Assembly: GCF_003814875.1 (NCBI RefSeq)
Contig: NZ_RKQF01000001.1
Span: 9,424,001-9,488,000, forward strand
Source of the DNA: Streptomyces sp. Ag109_O5-1
Lineage (GTDB): Bacteria; Actinomycetota; Actinomycetes; Streptomycetales; Streptomycetaceae
Length of the DNA stretch: 64,000 nt
Reading direction: 5' to 3'
Both the position numbers and the translations under genes were made by a program. Below are positions 31,763-43,261 of the stretch, piece by piece. Each line of letters starts with the position of its first letter. The stretch's first letter is position 1. The notes below the pieces were generated by a model. It made no database searches. It was not told the DNA's origin and was given only the letters and a program-made list of their open reading frames with translations.

Positions 31763-33553
31763 GTGGCAGCACCTAAGAGGGGCCGGAGCGCGAGCGCCCA
31801 GAGCAAGCCAGGGCGCTCGCTGGCCCTCATCCTGATCGCCATCGTGGCGCTCACCGGAGGGATGTTCGCCTCGGGGAACACCACTCCGCGTCTCGGTATC
31901 GACCTTGCAGGTGGTACGAGCATCACGCTGCAGGCGAAGGCCGACCAAGGGTCCGCGATCAACAAGGCCAACATGAAGACCGCGGTCGCCATCATGAACC
32001 GCCGTGTCAACGGTCTCGGTGTCTCCGAGGCGGAGGTGCAGACCCAGGGGACGAGCAACATCATCGTCAACATCCCCAAGGGCGCCAACTCCGAGGAGGC
32101 CCGCCAGCAGGTCGGCACCACCGCGAAGCTGTACTTCCGCCCGGTCCTGGCCAGTGAGGCCAGCGCCGGCGCCGCGTCGTCCGCCTCCCCGAGCGCGTCC
32201 TCCAGCGGCAGCTCCAGCGCCTCCCCGAGCGCGACCCCGTCGAGCAGCGCGTCGGCGTCCCAGAAGGCGACCGGGTCGTCCTCCGCCTCGCCGTCGTCCT
32301 CGGCCACCTCGCAGGGCCGCGCCGTCACCGACGCCCTGAAGGCCGACTCCACGTCGTCCTCCTCGGCGAGCCCTTCCGCGTCGGCCAGCCCCTCCGCCGG
32401 CTCCTCGGCTTCCGCGAGCGCCTCCGCCGCGGCCTCGAAGCTGGAGGCCGAATACACCGCGCTGGACTGCAACGACCAGGCGCAGCGCGCCACCGCCGGC
32501 AAGAGCGCCAAGCCCACCGACGCCACCGTGGCCTGCGGCAAGAACTCCGGCGTCTGGTACAAGTACGTGCTCGGCCCGGCCCGCGTCGACGGCACCGAGG
32601 TCAAGAAGGCCCAGGCCGTCTTCGACACGCAGACCGCCGCCGGCTGGCAGGTCCAGATGACCTTCACCGGCACCGGCGCCAAGAAGTTCGCGGACGTCAC
32701 CGGCGAACTCGCCAAGAACTCCCAGCCGCCGCAGAACGAGTTCGGCATCGTCCTCGACGGCGAGGTCGTCTCCAGCCCGACCGTGGCCCAGTCCATCGTG
32801 GGCGGCCAGGCGGAGATCTCCGGCAGCTTCACCCAGACCGAGGCCCAGAGCCTCGCCAACGTGCTGTCGTACGGTGCGCTCCCGCTGTCCTTCCGGGAGC
32901 AGAGCGTCACCACCGTGACCGCCGCGCTCGGCGGTGAGCAGCTGCACGCCGGTCTGATCGCGGGCGCGATCGGCCTCGGCCTGGTCGTCATCTACCTGCT
33001 GGTCTTCTACCGCGGTCTGTCGGTCGTCGCGATCCCCTCGCTGCTGGTGTCCGCGATCCTCACCTACGTGATCATGGCGCTGCTCGGCCCCGCGATCCAC
33101 TTCGCGCTGAACCTGCCGGCCGTCTGCGGTGCCATCGTCGCGATCGGTATCACGGCGGACTCGTTCATCGTGTTCTTCGAACGCATCCGGGACGAGATCC
33201 GCGAGGGTCGCACGCTGCGCCCCGCCGTCGAGCGGGCCTGGCCGCGCGCCCGGCGCACCATCCTGGTCTCCGACTTCGTGTCGTTCCTGGCCGCCGCCGT
33301 GCTGTTCATCGTGACCGTCGGCAAGGTCCAGGGCTTCGCGTTCACCCTCGGTCTGACCACCGTGCTCGACGTCGTCGTCGTCTTCTTCTTCACCAAGCCG
33401 CTGATGACGGTCCTCGCCCGTCGTAAGTTCTTCGCGAACGGCCACAAGTGGTCCGGGCTCGACCCGAAGGGCCTGGGCGCCAAGCCCCCGCTGCGCCGCA
33501 CCCGCCGTCCCGCCGGTCCCGTCGCCGGCCCTGTCGACCCGAAGGAAGCGTGA
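31763..33553 (+). CDS. secD: protein translocase subunit SecD
   Basis: A 596-residue RND-family subunit using proton flow to pull exported proteins out of SecYEG. The first membrane segment is at about 19-37, followed by the signature LGIDLAGGTSITL. The periplasmic P1 domain contains a roughly 98-residue Ser/Ala/Pro-rich low-complexity insertion (about 130-227). Five membrane helices and the conserved FERIRDEIREG loop complete the C-terminal half. The GTG start is preceded by GAGAGGGAG. The stop is followed three bases later by secF. Confidence 0.96.
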   Translation: MAAPKRGRSASAQSKPGRSLALILIAIVALTGGMFASGNTTPRLGIDLAGGTSITLQAKADQGSAINKANMKTAVAIMNRRVNGLGVSEAEVQTQGTSNIIVNIPKGANSEEARQQVGTTAKLYFRPVLASEASAGAASSASPSASSSGSSSASPSATPSSSASASQKATGSSSASPSSSATSQGRAVTDALKADSTSSSSASPSASASPSAGSSASASASAAASKLEAEYTALDCNDQAQRATAGKSAKPTDATVACGKNSGVWYKYVLGPARVDGTEVKKAQAVFDTQTAAGWQVQMTFTGTGAKKFADVTGELAKNSQPPQNEFGIVLDGEVVSSPTVAQSIVGGQAEISGSFTQTEAQSLANVLSYGALPLSFREQSVTTVTAALGGEQLHAGLIAGAIGLGLVVIYLLVFYRGLSVVAIPSLLVSAILTYVIMALLGPAIHFALNLPAVCGAIVAIGITADSFIVFFERIRDEIREGRTLRPAVERAWPRARRTILVSDFVSFLAAAVLFIVTVGKVQGFAFTLGLTTVLDVVVVFFFTKPLMTVLARRKFFANGHKWSGLDPKGLGAKPPLRRTRRPAGPVAGPVDPKEA

Positions 33554-33556
33554 GCG

Positions 33557-34660
33557 ATGTCGAAACTCGGCAACCTCGGCGCCCGACTCCACCGAGGCGA
33601 GATCAGCTACGACTTCGTCGGCAAGCGCAAGATCTGGTACGGCGTCTCCATCCTGATCACCATCACGGCCATCGTCGGCCTGGCGGTGCGCGGCCTGAAC
33701 ATGGGCATCGACTTCCAGGGCGGCGCGGTCTTCACCACCGCGAAGACCAGTGTCTCGGTGGCCCAGGCGGAGACCTACGCGAAGGAAGCCTCGGGCCACG
33801 ACGCGGTCGTCCAGAAGCTCGGCACGGGCGGTCTGCGCATCCAGATCGCGGGCATGGACACCACCAAGTCGGACGCGACCAAGATCGCGCTGGCCAAGGA
33901 CATGAAGGTGGACCCGGAGTCCATCGCCGCCGACCTCGTCGGACCCAGCTGGGGTGACGAGATCGCCAACAAGGCCTGGGAAGGCCTCGGCATCTTCATG
34001 GTCCTCGTGGTGATCTACCTGGCGATCGCCTTCGAGTGGCGGATGGCGGTCGCGGCCCTGGTCGCGCTGATCCACGACATCACCATCACGACCGGTATCT
34101 ACGCCCTGGTCGGTTTCGAGGTCACGCCCGGTACGGTCATCGGTCTGCTGACGATCCTCGGTTACTCGCTCTACGACACGGTCGTCGTCTTCGACAGCCT
34201 CAAGGAGCAGACCAAGGACATCACCAAGCAGACCCGGTTCACCTACAGCGACATCGCCAACCAGTCGATCAACGGCACCCTGGTCCGTTCGATCAACACC
34301 ACGATCGTCGCGCTGCTGCCGGTCGCCGGCCTGCTGTTCATCGGCGGCGGCTTCCTCGGCGCCGGCACGCTCAACGACATCTCGCTGTCGCTGTTCGTCG
34401 GTCTCGCCGCCGGTGCCTACTCGTCGATCTTCATCGCCACGCCGCTCGTCGCCGACCTCAAGGAGGCCGAGCCGCAGATGAAGGCGCTGAAGAAGCGCGT
34501 TCTCGCCAAGCGGGCCCAGGCCGCCGCCGAGGAGGAGATGGCCGAGGCCCGGGGCGATGACGACCGCGACGACGCCGCCCCGGCCGTCGTCGGCCCGCGC
34601 AACCAGCCCGCGTCCCGCAACCGGGGCGGCCGCGGCCGACCGTCGGGGAAGCGCCGGTGA
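33557..34660 (+). CDS. secF: protein translocase subunit SecF
   Basis: A 367-residue partner of SecD. It has the MGIDFQGGAVF periplasmic motif and six membrane segments (for example GIFMVLVVIYLAIAFEWR and VIGLLTILGYSLYDTVVVFD). The cytoplasmic C-terminus is extended, charged, and ends in basic residues. It overlaps apt by four bases (GTGA), so purine salvage is co-expressed with Sec genes here, as in mycobacteria. Confidence 0.96.
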   Translation: MSKLGNLGARLHRGEISYDFVGKRKIWYGVSILITITAIVGLAVRGLNMGIDFQGGAVFTTAKTSVSVAQAETYAKEASGHDAVVQKLGTGGLRIQIAGMDTTKSDATKIALAKDMKVDPESIAADLVGPSWGDEIANKAWEGLGIFMVLVVIYLAIAFEWRMAVAALVALIHDITITTGIYALVGFEVTPGTVIGLLTILGYSLYDTVVVFDSLKEQTKDITKQTRFTYSDIANQSINGTLVRSINTTIVALLPVAGLLFIGGGFLGAGTLNDISLSLFVGLAAGAYSSIFIATPLVADLKEAEPQMKALKKRVLAKRAQAAAEEEMAEARGDDDRDDAAPAVVGPRNQPASRNRGGRGRPSGKRR

Positions 34661-35196
34661 CCGACATCAGGGAACTGCTGCTCAGCCGTATCCGGGACGT
34701 CGAGGACTACCCGGAGCAGGGTGTGATGTTCAAGGACATCACCCCGCTGCTGGCGGACCCGGCCGCGTTCACCGCGCTCACCGACGCGCTCGCCCAGATC
34801 GCCGCCGAGACCGGCGCCACCAAGGTCGTCGGCCTGGAGGCCCGGGGCTTCATCCTGGGCGCCCCGGTCGCCGTCCGCGCGGGCCTCGGCTTCATCCCGG
34901 TCCGCAAGGCGGGCAAGCTCCCCGGAGCCACCCTGCGCCAGGCCTACGAGCTGGAGTACGGCTCGGCCGAGATCGAGGTGCACGCCGAGGACCTCGGCAA
35001 GGACGACCGGATCCTGATCGTCGACGACGTGCTCGCCACCGGCGGCACCGCCGAGGCCTCGATCCAGCTGATCCACCGCGCCGGCGCCGAGGTCGCGGGC
35101 GTCGCGGTCCTCATGGAGCTGGGCTTCCTGGGCGGCCGCGCCCGTCTGGAGCCCGCGCTGAACGGGGCGCCGCTGGAGGCCCTTCTCCAGGTCTGA
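34657..35196 (+). CDS. apt: adenine phosphoribosyltransferase
   Basis: A 179-residue type I phosphoribosyltransferase that converts adenine and PRPP to AMP. The PRPP-binding motif ILIVDDVLATGGTAEAS is near 116-132, and GLEARGFILGAPVA gives the substrate-binding segment. The length is normal. GTG start overlapping the secF stop. It directly precedes relA, and (p)ppGpp is known to interact with purine salvage enzymes in several bacteria. Confidence 0.96.
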   Translation: MTDIRELLLSRIRDVEDYPEQGVMFKDITPLLADPAAFTALTDALAQIAAETGATKVVGLEARGFILGAPVAVRAGLGFIPVRKAGKLPGATLRQAYELEYGSAEIEVHAEDLGKDDRILIVDDVLATGGTAEASIQLIHRAGAEVAGVAVLMELGFLGGRARLEPALNGAPLEALLQV

Positions 35197-35213
35197 GCGT
35201 CGTACGACCGGCA

Positions 35214-35241
35214 GAACGCCCGCCCACCGAGGCGGGCGTTC
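35214..35241 (+). terminator. terminator after apt
   Basis: GAACGCCCGCC (35214-35224) pairs exactly with GGCGGGCGTTC (35231-35241) around a six-base loop, 17 bases after the apt stop. It separates the sec-apt operon from relA, which then needs its own promoter within 35242-35422. Confidence 0.85.
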
Positions 35242-35422
35242 GCATGTCCGGCGGGCCTCCGGCAACCCACCGGACACCGCTGAGGAATCCCTCGGCAGCC
35301 TCGTGTGTTCCTCCCGTATACGGTCCACGGTTCGGCCTCCAGGCGATGACATGGCCCAGGATCGCTACCATGGGGTCTCCGGAGCCTGACCGGGGGACCC
35401 GGATCGCGCACGAGGAGCCCTC

Positions 35423-37948
<2,526 letters not shown>

Positions 37949-37973
37949 GGCGCCCAGCACGCCGGACATACGA

Positions 37974-38012
37974 CGAGAGGGGCCCCGTACGCGTCGTACG
38001 GGGCCCCTCTCG
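37974..38012. terminator. strong bidirectional terminator between relA and the DUF349 gene
   Basis: Two 17-base arms, 37974-37990 (CGAGAGGGGCCCCGTAC) and 37996-38012, are exact complements around GCGTC. The hairpin lies 26 bases after relA and 29 bases beyond the convergent DUF349 gene. Confidence 0.9.
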
Positions 38013-38040
38013 GTGTTCCTGGCCAACTGGCCGCCGACCC

Positions 38041-39270
38041 CTAGCCGCCGAACTCCTGCAGGCCCTTCAGAGCCTGGTCCAGGAGCGCCTGGCGGCCCTC
38101 CAGCTCGCGCTCCAGCTTCTCCGCCTTGGACGTGTTGCCCTGGGCACGAGCCTGCTCGATCTGTGCCCTCAGCTTGTCCACGGCGGCCTGCAGCTGGCCG
38201 GTCAGACCCGCGGCACGCGCGCGTGCCTCCGGGTTGGTCCGGCGCCACTCGGCCTCCTCGGCCTCCTGGATGGCCCGGTCGACCGTGTGCATCCGGCCCT
38301 CGACCTTCGGACGCGCATCACGCGGCACATGGCCGATGGCCTCCCAGCGCTCGTTGATCGAGCGGAAGGCGGACCGCGCGGACTTCAGGTCGGTGATCGG
38401 CAGGAGCTTCTCGGCCTCGGCGGCCAGCTCCTCCTTCAGCTTCAGGTTCTCCGTCTGCTCCGCGTCCCGCTCGGCGAACGCCGAGCCACGGGCCGCGAAG
38501 AACACGTCCTGGGCGCCCCGGAAGCGGTTCCACAGGTCGTCCTCGTGCTCGCGCTGAGCGCGGCCGGCGGCCTTCCACTCGGCCATCAGCTCGCGGTAGC
38601 GCGCGGCCGTCGGGCCCCAGTCCGCCGAGTCGGACAGCGCCTCGGCCTCGGCGACCAGCTTCTCCTTGGCCTTGCGGGCGTCCTCGCGCTGCGCGTCGAG
38701 CTGCGCGAAGTGCGCCTTGCGGCGCTTGGAGAACGCCGACCGGGCGTGCGAGAAGCGGTGCCACAGCTCGTCGTCCGACTTGCGGTCGAGACGCGGCAGG
38801 CCCTTCCAGGTGTCCACCAGGGACCGCAGCCGCTCACCGGCCGCCCGCCACTGGTCGGACTGGGCCAGCTGCTCGGCCTCGACGACCAGATCCTCCTTGG
38901 CCTTGCGAGCGTCGTCGGACTGCTTGGCGCGCTGCGCCCGACGCTCCTCGCGGCGCGACTCCACGGTCTTGACCAGCTCGTTGAGCCGCGTCCGCAGCGC
39001 CTCCAGATCACCGACCGCGTGGTGCGCCCCCACCTGCTCGCGCAGGTGGTCGATGGCGACCTGGGCGTCCTTCGCGGACAGGTCGGTGGTCTGTACTCGC
39101 TTTTCGAGGAGGCCGATCTCGACAACCAGGCCCTCGTACTTGCGCTCGAAGTAGGCCAACGCCTCCTCGGGGGAGCCGGCCTGCCAGGAACCGACGACCT
39201 GCTCTCCGTCGGCCGTACGCACGTACACGGTCCCCGTCTCGTCGACGCGGCCCCACGGGTCGCTGCTCAC
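38041..39270 (-). CDS. DUF349 domain-containing protein
   Basis: A 409-residue, almost entirely helical, highly charged protein with several DUF349 repeats. The repeated pattern is W-x-x-x-G-x-x-R...W-x-x-x-x-x-x-D-x-x-LW-x-R-F, for example DDELWHRFSHARSAFSKRRK and EDDLWNRFRGAQDVFFAARG. Coiled-coil-like segments lie at about 50-110 and at the C-terminus. Function unknown; homologues occur beside relA in actinobacteria. The GTG at 39270 is chosen because GGAGGAGG lies just upstream; a 39375 start has no such site. It is convergent with relA. Confidence 0.88.
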   Translation of the reverse strand: MSSDPWGRVDETGTVYVRTADGEQVVGSWQAGSPEEALAYFERKYEGLVVEIGLLEKRVQTTDLSAKDAQVAIDHLREQVGAHHAVGDLEALRTRLNELVKTVESRREERRAQRAKQSDDARKAKEDLVVEAEQLAQSDQWRAAGERLRSLVDTWKGLPRLDRKSDDELWHRFSHARSAFSKRRKAHFAQLDAQREDARKAKEKLVAEAEALSDSADWGPTAARYRELMAEWKAAGRAQREHEDDLWNRFRGAQDVFFAARGSAFAERDAEQTENLKLKEELAAEAEKLLPITDLKSARSAFRSINERWEAIGHVPRDARPKVEGRMHTVDRAIQEAEEAEWRRTNPEARARAAGLTGQLQAAVDKLRAQIEQARAQGNTSKAEKLERELEGRQALLDQALKGLQEFGG

Positions 39271-39405
39271 AGCGCCTCCTCCACATGATGCCTGCGAGGG
39301 GCCTCTGTGCCCCCGGGCATCGTCCACAGTTTCGTCACGGCCAACATAGGCGACCGGCGGGTTGCCTGTCCGCATCCCGCGCGACCGAAATTTCGCAGTT
39401 GGTGG

Positions 39406-40227
39406 TCAGGATTTCGCGACCGTGGCCTTGTTGATCACGACCGTCGCGTTCGGTGCTCCGTCACCCGCTCCGGTGTTCTCGCCCGCGGCGGCGATTTTCT
39501 TCAGAACCTTCAGTCCGGCCGCGTCGATCGTGCCGAACGGGGTGTAGCTGGCCGGCAACTGACTGTCCTGGTAGACCAGGAAGAACTGGCTGCCGCCGGT
39601 GTGCTTCTGCCCGGTGTTGGCCATCGCGACCGTACCCGCCGGGTAGACACCGCCCTTGAGGCTTTTGTCCTTCAGGTTCTCGTCGGGGATCGTGTACCCC
39701 GGACCGCCGCTGCCGGTACCCGTCGGGTCGCCGCACTGCAGCACGTAGATGCCGTTGGTGGTGAGCCGGTGGCACTTGGTGTGGTCGAAGAAGCCCTGCG
39801 CGGCAAGGAAGTCGAACGAGTTCACGGTGTGCGGGGCCGCTGCCGTCTTCAGCGCGATGTCGATGTCACCGCACGTCGTCGCCAGCTTCATCGTGTAGTT
39901 CGCCGACGTGTCGATCGACATCGCCGGCTCCTTCTTCCAGCTCAGCTTCTTCACCGAGCCGGCCGCGGCCTTCTCGCACGGGTCCGGCGCCTTGCTGGCG
40001 CTGGGCGAGACGCTGGGAGTCGTCTGCGAGCTGGCGTTCGCCTTGTCGTCGTTCTTCAGTACACCGGTCGTGTACAGCGCGACACTGCCGATCACGATCA
40101 CGCCGAGCACGGACGCGATCACGGAGTTGCGCATACGTGACTTGCGCCGTGCGCTGGTGCGCCGCTGCTGCTGCCGCAAGAACTTCTCCCGGGCGAGCTG
40201 ACGCCGCCGCTGCTCCTGGCTGACCAC
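39406..40227 (-). CDS. membrane-anchored cyclophilin-type peptidyl-prolyl isomerase
   Basis: A 273-residue protein. A basic, Gln/Arg-rich cytoplasmic N-terminus and one membrane segment (about 35-55, SVIASVLGVIVIGSVALYTTG) precede a Ser/Thr/Pro linker. The extracellular cyclophilin domain (about 105-270) has VNSFDFLAAQGFFDHTKCHR, PAGTVAMANTG and GSQFFLVYQDSQLP, matching the family active-site strands. It probably assists folding of exported proteins. GTG start with GGAGAGAA upstream. It is divergent from the MBL gene. Confidence 0.9.
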   Translation of the reverse strand: MVSQEQRRRQLAREKFLRQQQRRTSARRKSRMRNSVIASVLGVIVIGSVALYTTGVLKNDDKANASSQTTPSVSPSASKAPDPCEKAAAGSVKKLSWKKEPAMSIDTSANYTMKLATTCGDIDIALKTAAAPHTVNSFDFLAAQGFFDHTKCHRLTTNGIYVLQCGDPTGTGSGGPGYTIPDENLKDKSLKGGVYPAGTVAMANTGQKHTGGSQFFLVYQDSQLPASYTPFGTIDAAGLKVLKKIAAAGENTGAGDGAPNATVVINKATVAKS

Positions 40228-40396
40228 CGGGTTCTCTCCTCATGCGTGTCGTGTGCCGACCGGTACGCGTGCGTCTTGTGAGCCGATCGCTGCGTGTAGC
40301 CCCGTACCGTATATGGGTTCGCTGAGGAAACGGCAGCGCCGGTAGGCTCTGGACCACAGGTTGTAGCCACCCGTATCGACACAACGAAGGACGATC

Positions 40397-41107
40397 GTGC
40401 TCATTGCCGGGTTCCCCGCCGGGGCCTGGGGGACGAACTGTTATCTCGTCGCCCCCGCCGCCGGCGAGGAGTGCGTGATCATCGACCCCGGCCACCAGGC
40501 CGCCGAAGGCGTCGAGGAAGCACTGAAGAAGCATCGGCTCAAGCCCGTCGCCGTCGTCCTCACCCACGGCCACATCGACCATGTGGCCTCGGTCGTCCCC
40601 GTGTGCGGAGCGCACGGCGTACCGGCCTGGATCCACCCCGAGGACCGGTACATGATGAGCGACCCCGAGAAGGCGCTCGGCCGGTCCATCGGCATGCCGC
40701 TGATGGGCGAGCTGACGGTGGGGGAGCCGGACGACGTGTTCGAACTGGCCGACGGCGCACAGCTGGAACTGGCCGGACTCGGGCTCTCCGTCGCACACGC
40801 GCCGGGCCATACCAAGGGGTCGGTGACCTTCCAGATGCCGGAGACGGCCGAGATCCCCTCGGTCTTCTTCTCGGGCGATCTGCTCTTCGCCGGCTCCATC
40901 GGACGCACGGACCTGCCGGGCGGCTCCATGGACGACATGCTCGCCTCGCTGGCCCGCGTGTGCCTGCCGCTCGACGACTCCACCGTGGTGCTGTCCGGCC
41001 ACGGCCCCCAGACGACCATCGGCCAGGAGCGCGCCACCAACCCGTATCTGCGGCAGGTGGCCGCCGACGGCCAGGGAGCGCCCCAGGCTCCCCGACGAGG
41101 AATGTGA
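40397..41107 (+). CDS. metallo-beta-lactamase-fold hydrolase (glyoxalase II-like)
   Basis: A 236-residue hydrolase with the metal motif THGHIDH at 56-62, a later HAPGHTKGS histidine and FFSGDLLFAGSIGR aspartate. This is a normal binuclear MBL fold, close to hydroxyacylglutathione hydrolase-like proteins. Actinomycetes lack glutathione, so the natural thioester is unknown. It lies between ppi and hisS, as in mycobacteria (Rv2581c). A possible promoter is TTCGCT-N19-TAGGCT at 40318-40348. Confidence 0.9.
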   Translation: MLIAGFPAGAWGTNCYLVAPAAGEECVIIDPGHQAAEGVEEALKKHRLKPVAVVLTHGHIDHVASVVPVCGAHGVPAWIHPEDRYMMSDPEKALGRSIGMPLMGELTVGEPDDVFELADGAQLELAGLGLSVAHAPGHTKGSVTFQMPETAEIPSVFFSGDLLFAGSIGRTDLPGGSMDDMLASLARVCLPLDDSTVVLSGHGPQTTIGQERATNPYLRQVAADGQGAPQAPRRGM

Positions 41108-41120
41108 CGAGAGACCTTCC

Positions 41121-42383
41121 GTGAGCACCTTTCAGGCACCCAAGGGCACGTACGACCTGATCCCGCCCCGTTCCGCGAAGTTCCTCGCGGTGCGCGAGGC
41201 GATCGCGACCCCGCTGCGCAACTCCGGCTACGGCTACGTCGAGACCCCCGGCTTCGAGAACGTCGAGCTGTTCGCACGAGGCGTCGGTGAGTCGACGGAC
41301 ATCGTGACCAAGGAGATGTACGCCTTCGAGACCAAGGGCGGAGACAAGCTCGCCCTGCGCCCCGAGGGAACCGCTTCCGTCCTGCGCGCGGCCCTCGAAG
41401 CCAACCTGCACCGGCAGGGCAACCTCCCGGTCAAGCTCTGGTACTCGGGCTCCTACTACCGCTACGAGCAGCCGCAGGCGGGCCGCTACCGCCACTTCTC
41501 CCAGGTGGGCGCGGAAGCGATCGGCGCCGAGGACCCGGCCCTGGACGCCGAGCTGATCATCCTCGCCGACCAGGCGTACCGCTCGCTGGGCCTCAGCAAC
41601 TTCCGGATCCTGCTGAACAGCCTGGGCGACAAGGAGTGCCGCCCGGTCTACCGCGCGGCTCTCCAGGACTTCCTGCGCGGCCTGGACCTCGACGAGGACA
41701 CGCGTCGCCGGGTCGACATCAACCCGCTCCGCGTCCTGGACGACAAGCGGGAGTCGGTCCAGAAGCAGCTGGGCGACGCGCCCCTGCTCCGTGACTACCT
41801 CTGTGACGCGTGCAAGGCGTACCACGAGGAGGTCCGCGAACTGATCACGGCGGCGGGCGTCTCCTTCGAGGACGACCCGAAGCTGGTCCGCGGCCTGGAC
41901 TACTACACGCGTACGACCTTCGAGTTCGTCCACGACGGCCTGGGCTCCCAGTCCGCGGTGGGCGGCGGCGGCCGCTACGACGGTCTGTCGGAGATGATCG
42001 GCGGCCCCGCGCTGCCCTCCGTCGGCTGGGCCCTCGGCGTCGACCGCACGGTCCTCGCCCTGGAGGCCGAGGGAGTCGAGCTCGACATCCCCTCCGCCAC
42101 CAGCGTCTTCGCGGTGCCGCTGGGCGAGGAGGCGCGTCGCGTGCTCTTCGCCAAGGTCACGGAACTCCGCAAGGTCGGCATCGCGGCGGACTTCTCCTAC
42201 GGGGGCAAGGGCCTCAAGGGCGCGATGAAGAACGCCAACCGCAGCGGCGCCCGCTACACGATCGTCGCCGGCGAGCGCGACCTCGCCGAGGGCGTCGTCC
42301 AGCTGAAGGACATGGAGTCCGGGGAGCAGACACCGGTGGGCGTGAACGAGATCGTGGCCGAGCTGGAGTCGAGGCTGGGCTGA
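41121..42383 (+). CDS. hisS: histidyl-tRNA synthetase
   Basis: A 420-residue class II synthetase. Motif 2 is LWYSGSYYRYEQPQAGRYRHFSQ. The histidine-specific segments are LVRGLDYYTRTTFEF and GGGGRYDGLSEMIGG. Motif 3 is near LPSVGWALGVDR, and a C-terminal anticodon-binding domain follows. The GTG start lies 14 bases after the MBL gene, suggesting one transcript. Confidence 0.97.
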   Translation: MSTFQAPKGTYDLIPPRSAKFLAVREAIATPLRNSGYGYVETPGFENVELFARGVGESTDIVTKEMYAFETKGGDKLALRPEGTASVLRAALEANLHRQGNLPVKLWYSGSYYRYEQPQAGRYRHFSQVGAEAIGAEDPALDAELIILADQAYRSLGLSNFRILLNSLGDKECRPVYRAALQDFLRGLDLDEDTRRRVDINPLRVLDDKRESVQKQLGDAPLLRDYLCDACKAYHEEVRELITAAGVSFEDDPKLVRGLDYYTRTTFEFVHDGLGSQSAVGGGGRYDGLSEMIGGPALPSVGWALGVDRTVLALEAEGVELDIPSATSVFAVPLGEEARRVLFAKVTELRKVGIAADFSYGGKGLKGAMKNANRSGARYTIVAGERDLAEGVVQLKDMESGEQTPVGVNEIVAELESRLG

Positions 42384-42476
42384 GACGTCGACCGGGGCGG
42401 CGCCGGGCAGTTCCTCGCCCTCGCCGCCCCTACCCGTCCCATCTCCAGGGGCTCGGCCCCTTCACCCCCGCCCCAC

Positions 42477-42632
42477 CGCCCACCCACCACCCGACTCGGC
42501 CTCTCAAGAAGCGAGGCGAGGGGGTCTTGGCGTTGTTTTTTGACTGGCTGAATCCGTCTCGGCTGCTCATGAAGTGAGGCGGGGGGTCTTGGCGTTGTTT
42601 TTTGACTGACCGAGTCGGGTGGTGGGTGGGCG
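42477..42632. repeat. 23-base inverted repeat flanking two ~62-base tandem units
   Basis: A perfect 23-base arm at 42477-42499 (CGCCCACCCACCACCCGACT...) has its exact reverse complement at 42610-42632. Between them are two imperfect tandem units of about 62 bases, starting near 42492 and 42555. Their cores are identical over 26 bases (42521-42546 and 42583-42608) and contain a run of six T. The remaining gap DNA, 42384-42476, is C-rich and featureless. The structure lies between hisS and the end of the response-regulator gene and could terminate both transcripts. Confidence 0.8.
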
Positions 42633-42637
42633 ATAGG

Positions 42638-43261
42638 TCAGTCCAGCAAGCCCTGCCTCATCGCCGACGTGACGGCAGCCGTTCGGTCGTCCACCCCCAG
42701 CTTCGCGAACGCCCGCAGCAGGTGTGTCTTCACCGTCGACTCGCCGATGAACAGGCGGCGGCCGATCTCCGCGTTCGTGCAGCCGTCCGCAACCAGGCGC
42801 AGTACCGCCACCTCGCGGTCGGAGAGGTGTGGGCGTTCGGGACGGATCCGCAGCTGGTCGACCAGCCTCGCCGCCACCGACGGCGCCAGTACCGTCTCGC
42901 CCCGCGCGGCGGCCCGTACCGCGTCCGCCAGTTCGCCCCGGGGCAGGTCCTTGAGCAGATAGCCGGCCGCGCCCGCCTCCACCGCCCGCAGGATGTCCCG
43001 GTCGTTCTCGTACGTGGTCAACACGACCACCCGGCACCGCAGTCCGGCCTCACCCATCCGCACGATCGAGTCGACGCCTCCGCCGCCCGGCATGCGCAGG
43101 TCCATCAGCACGATGTCGGGGCCGAGTTCGGCCGCCAGGGCCTCCGCCTGCGGCCCGTTGGACGCGTCGGCGACCACCTCCAGGTCCGGCTCGGCGCTCA
43201 GCATCGCGCGCAGCCCCTCCCGTGCGACGGGGTGGTCGTCGGCGAGCACGATCCGGATCAC
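42638..43261 (-). CDS. NarL/LuxR-type response regulator
   Basis: A 207-residue two-component regulator. The receiver domain has the acidic pair D8-D9, phospho-acceptor D54 (DIVLMDLRMPGG) and the conserved Lys in AAGYLLKDLP. The C-terminal LuxR helix-turn-helix spans about 143-205 (LSDREVAVLRLVADGCTNAEIGRRLFIGESTVKTHL). The GTG start overlaps the kinase stop (GTGA). It presumably controls the adjacent ABC-2 exporter. Its cognate kinase appears frameshifted in this sequence. Confidence 0.93.
   Translation of the reverse strand: MIRIVLADDHPVAREGLRAMLSAEPDLEVVADASNGPQAEALAAELGPDIVLMDLRMPGGGGVDSIVRMGEAGLRCRVVVLTTYENDRDILRAVEAGAAGYLLKDLPRGELADAVRAAARGETVLAPSVAARLVDQLRIRPERPHLSDREVAVLRLVADGCTNAEIGRRLFIGESTVKTHLLRAFAKLGVDDRTAAVTSAMRQGLLD

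Noticed and set aside
31682..34075. A 797-codon minus-strand frame opposite secD-secF
   Set aside because: Its low-complexity Asp/Gly/Arg composition reflects the complementary strand of the secD repeats; no start context or domain.
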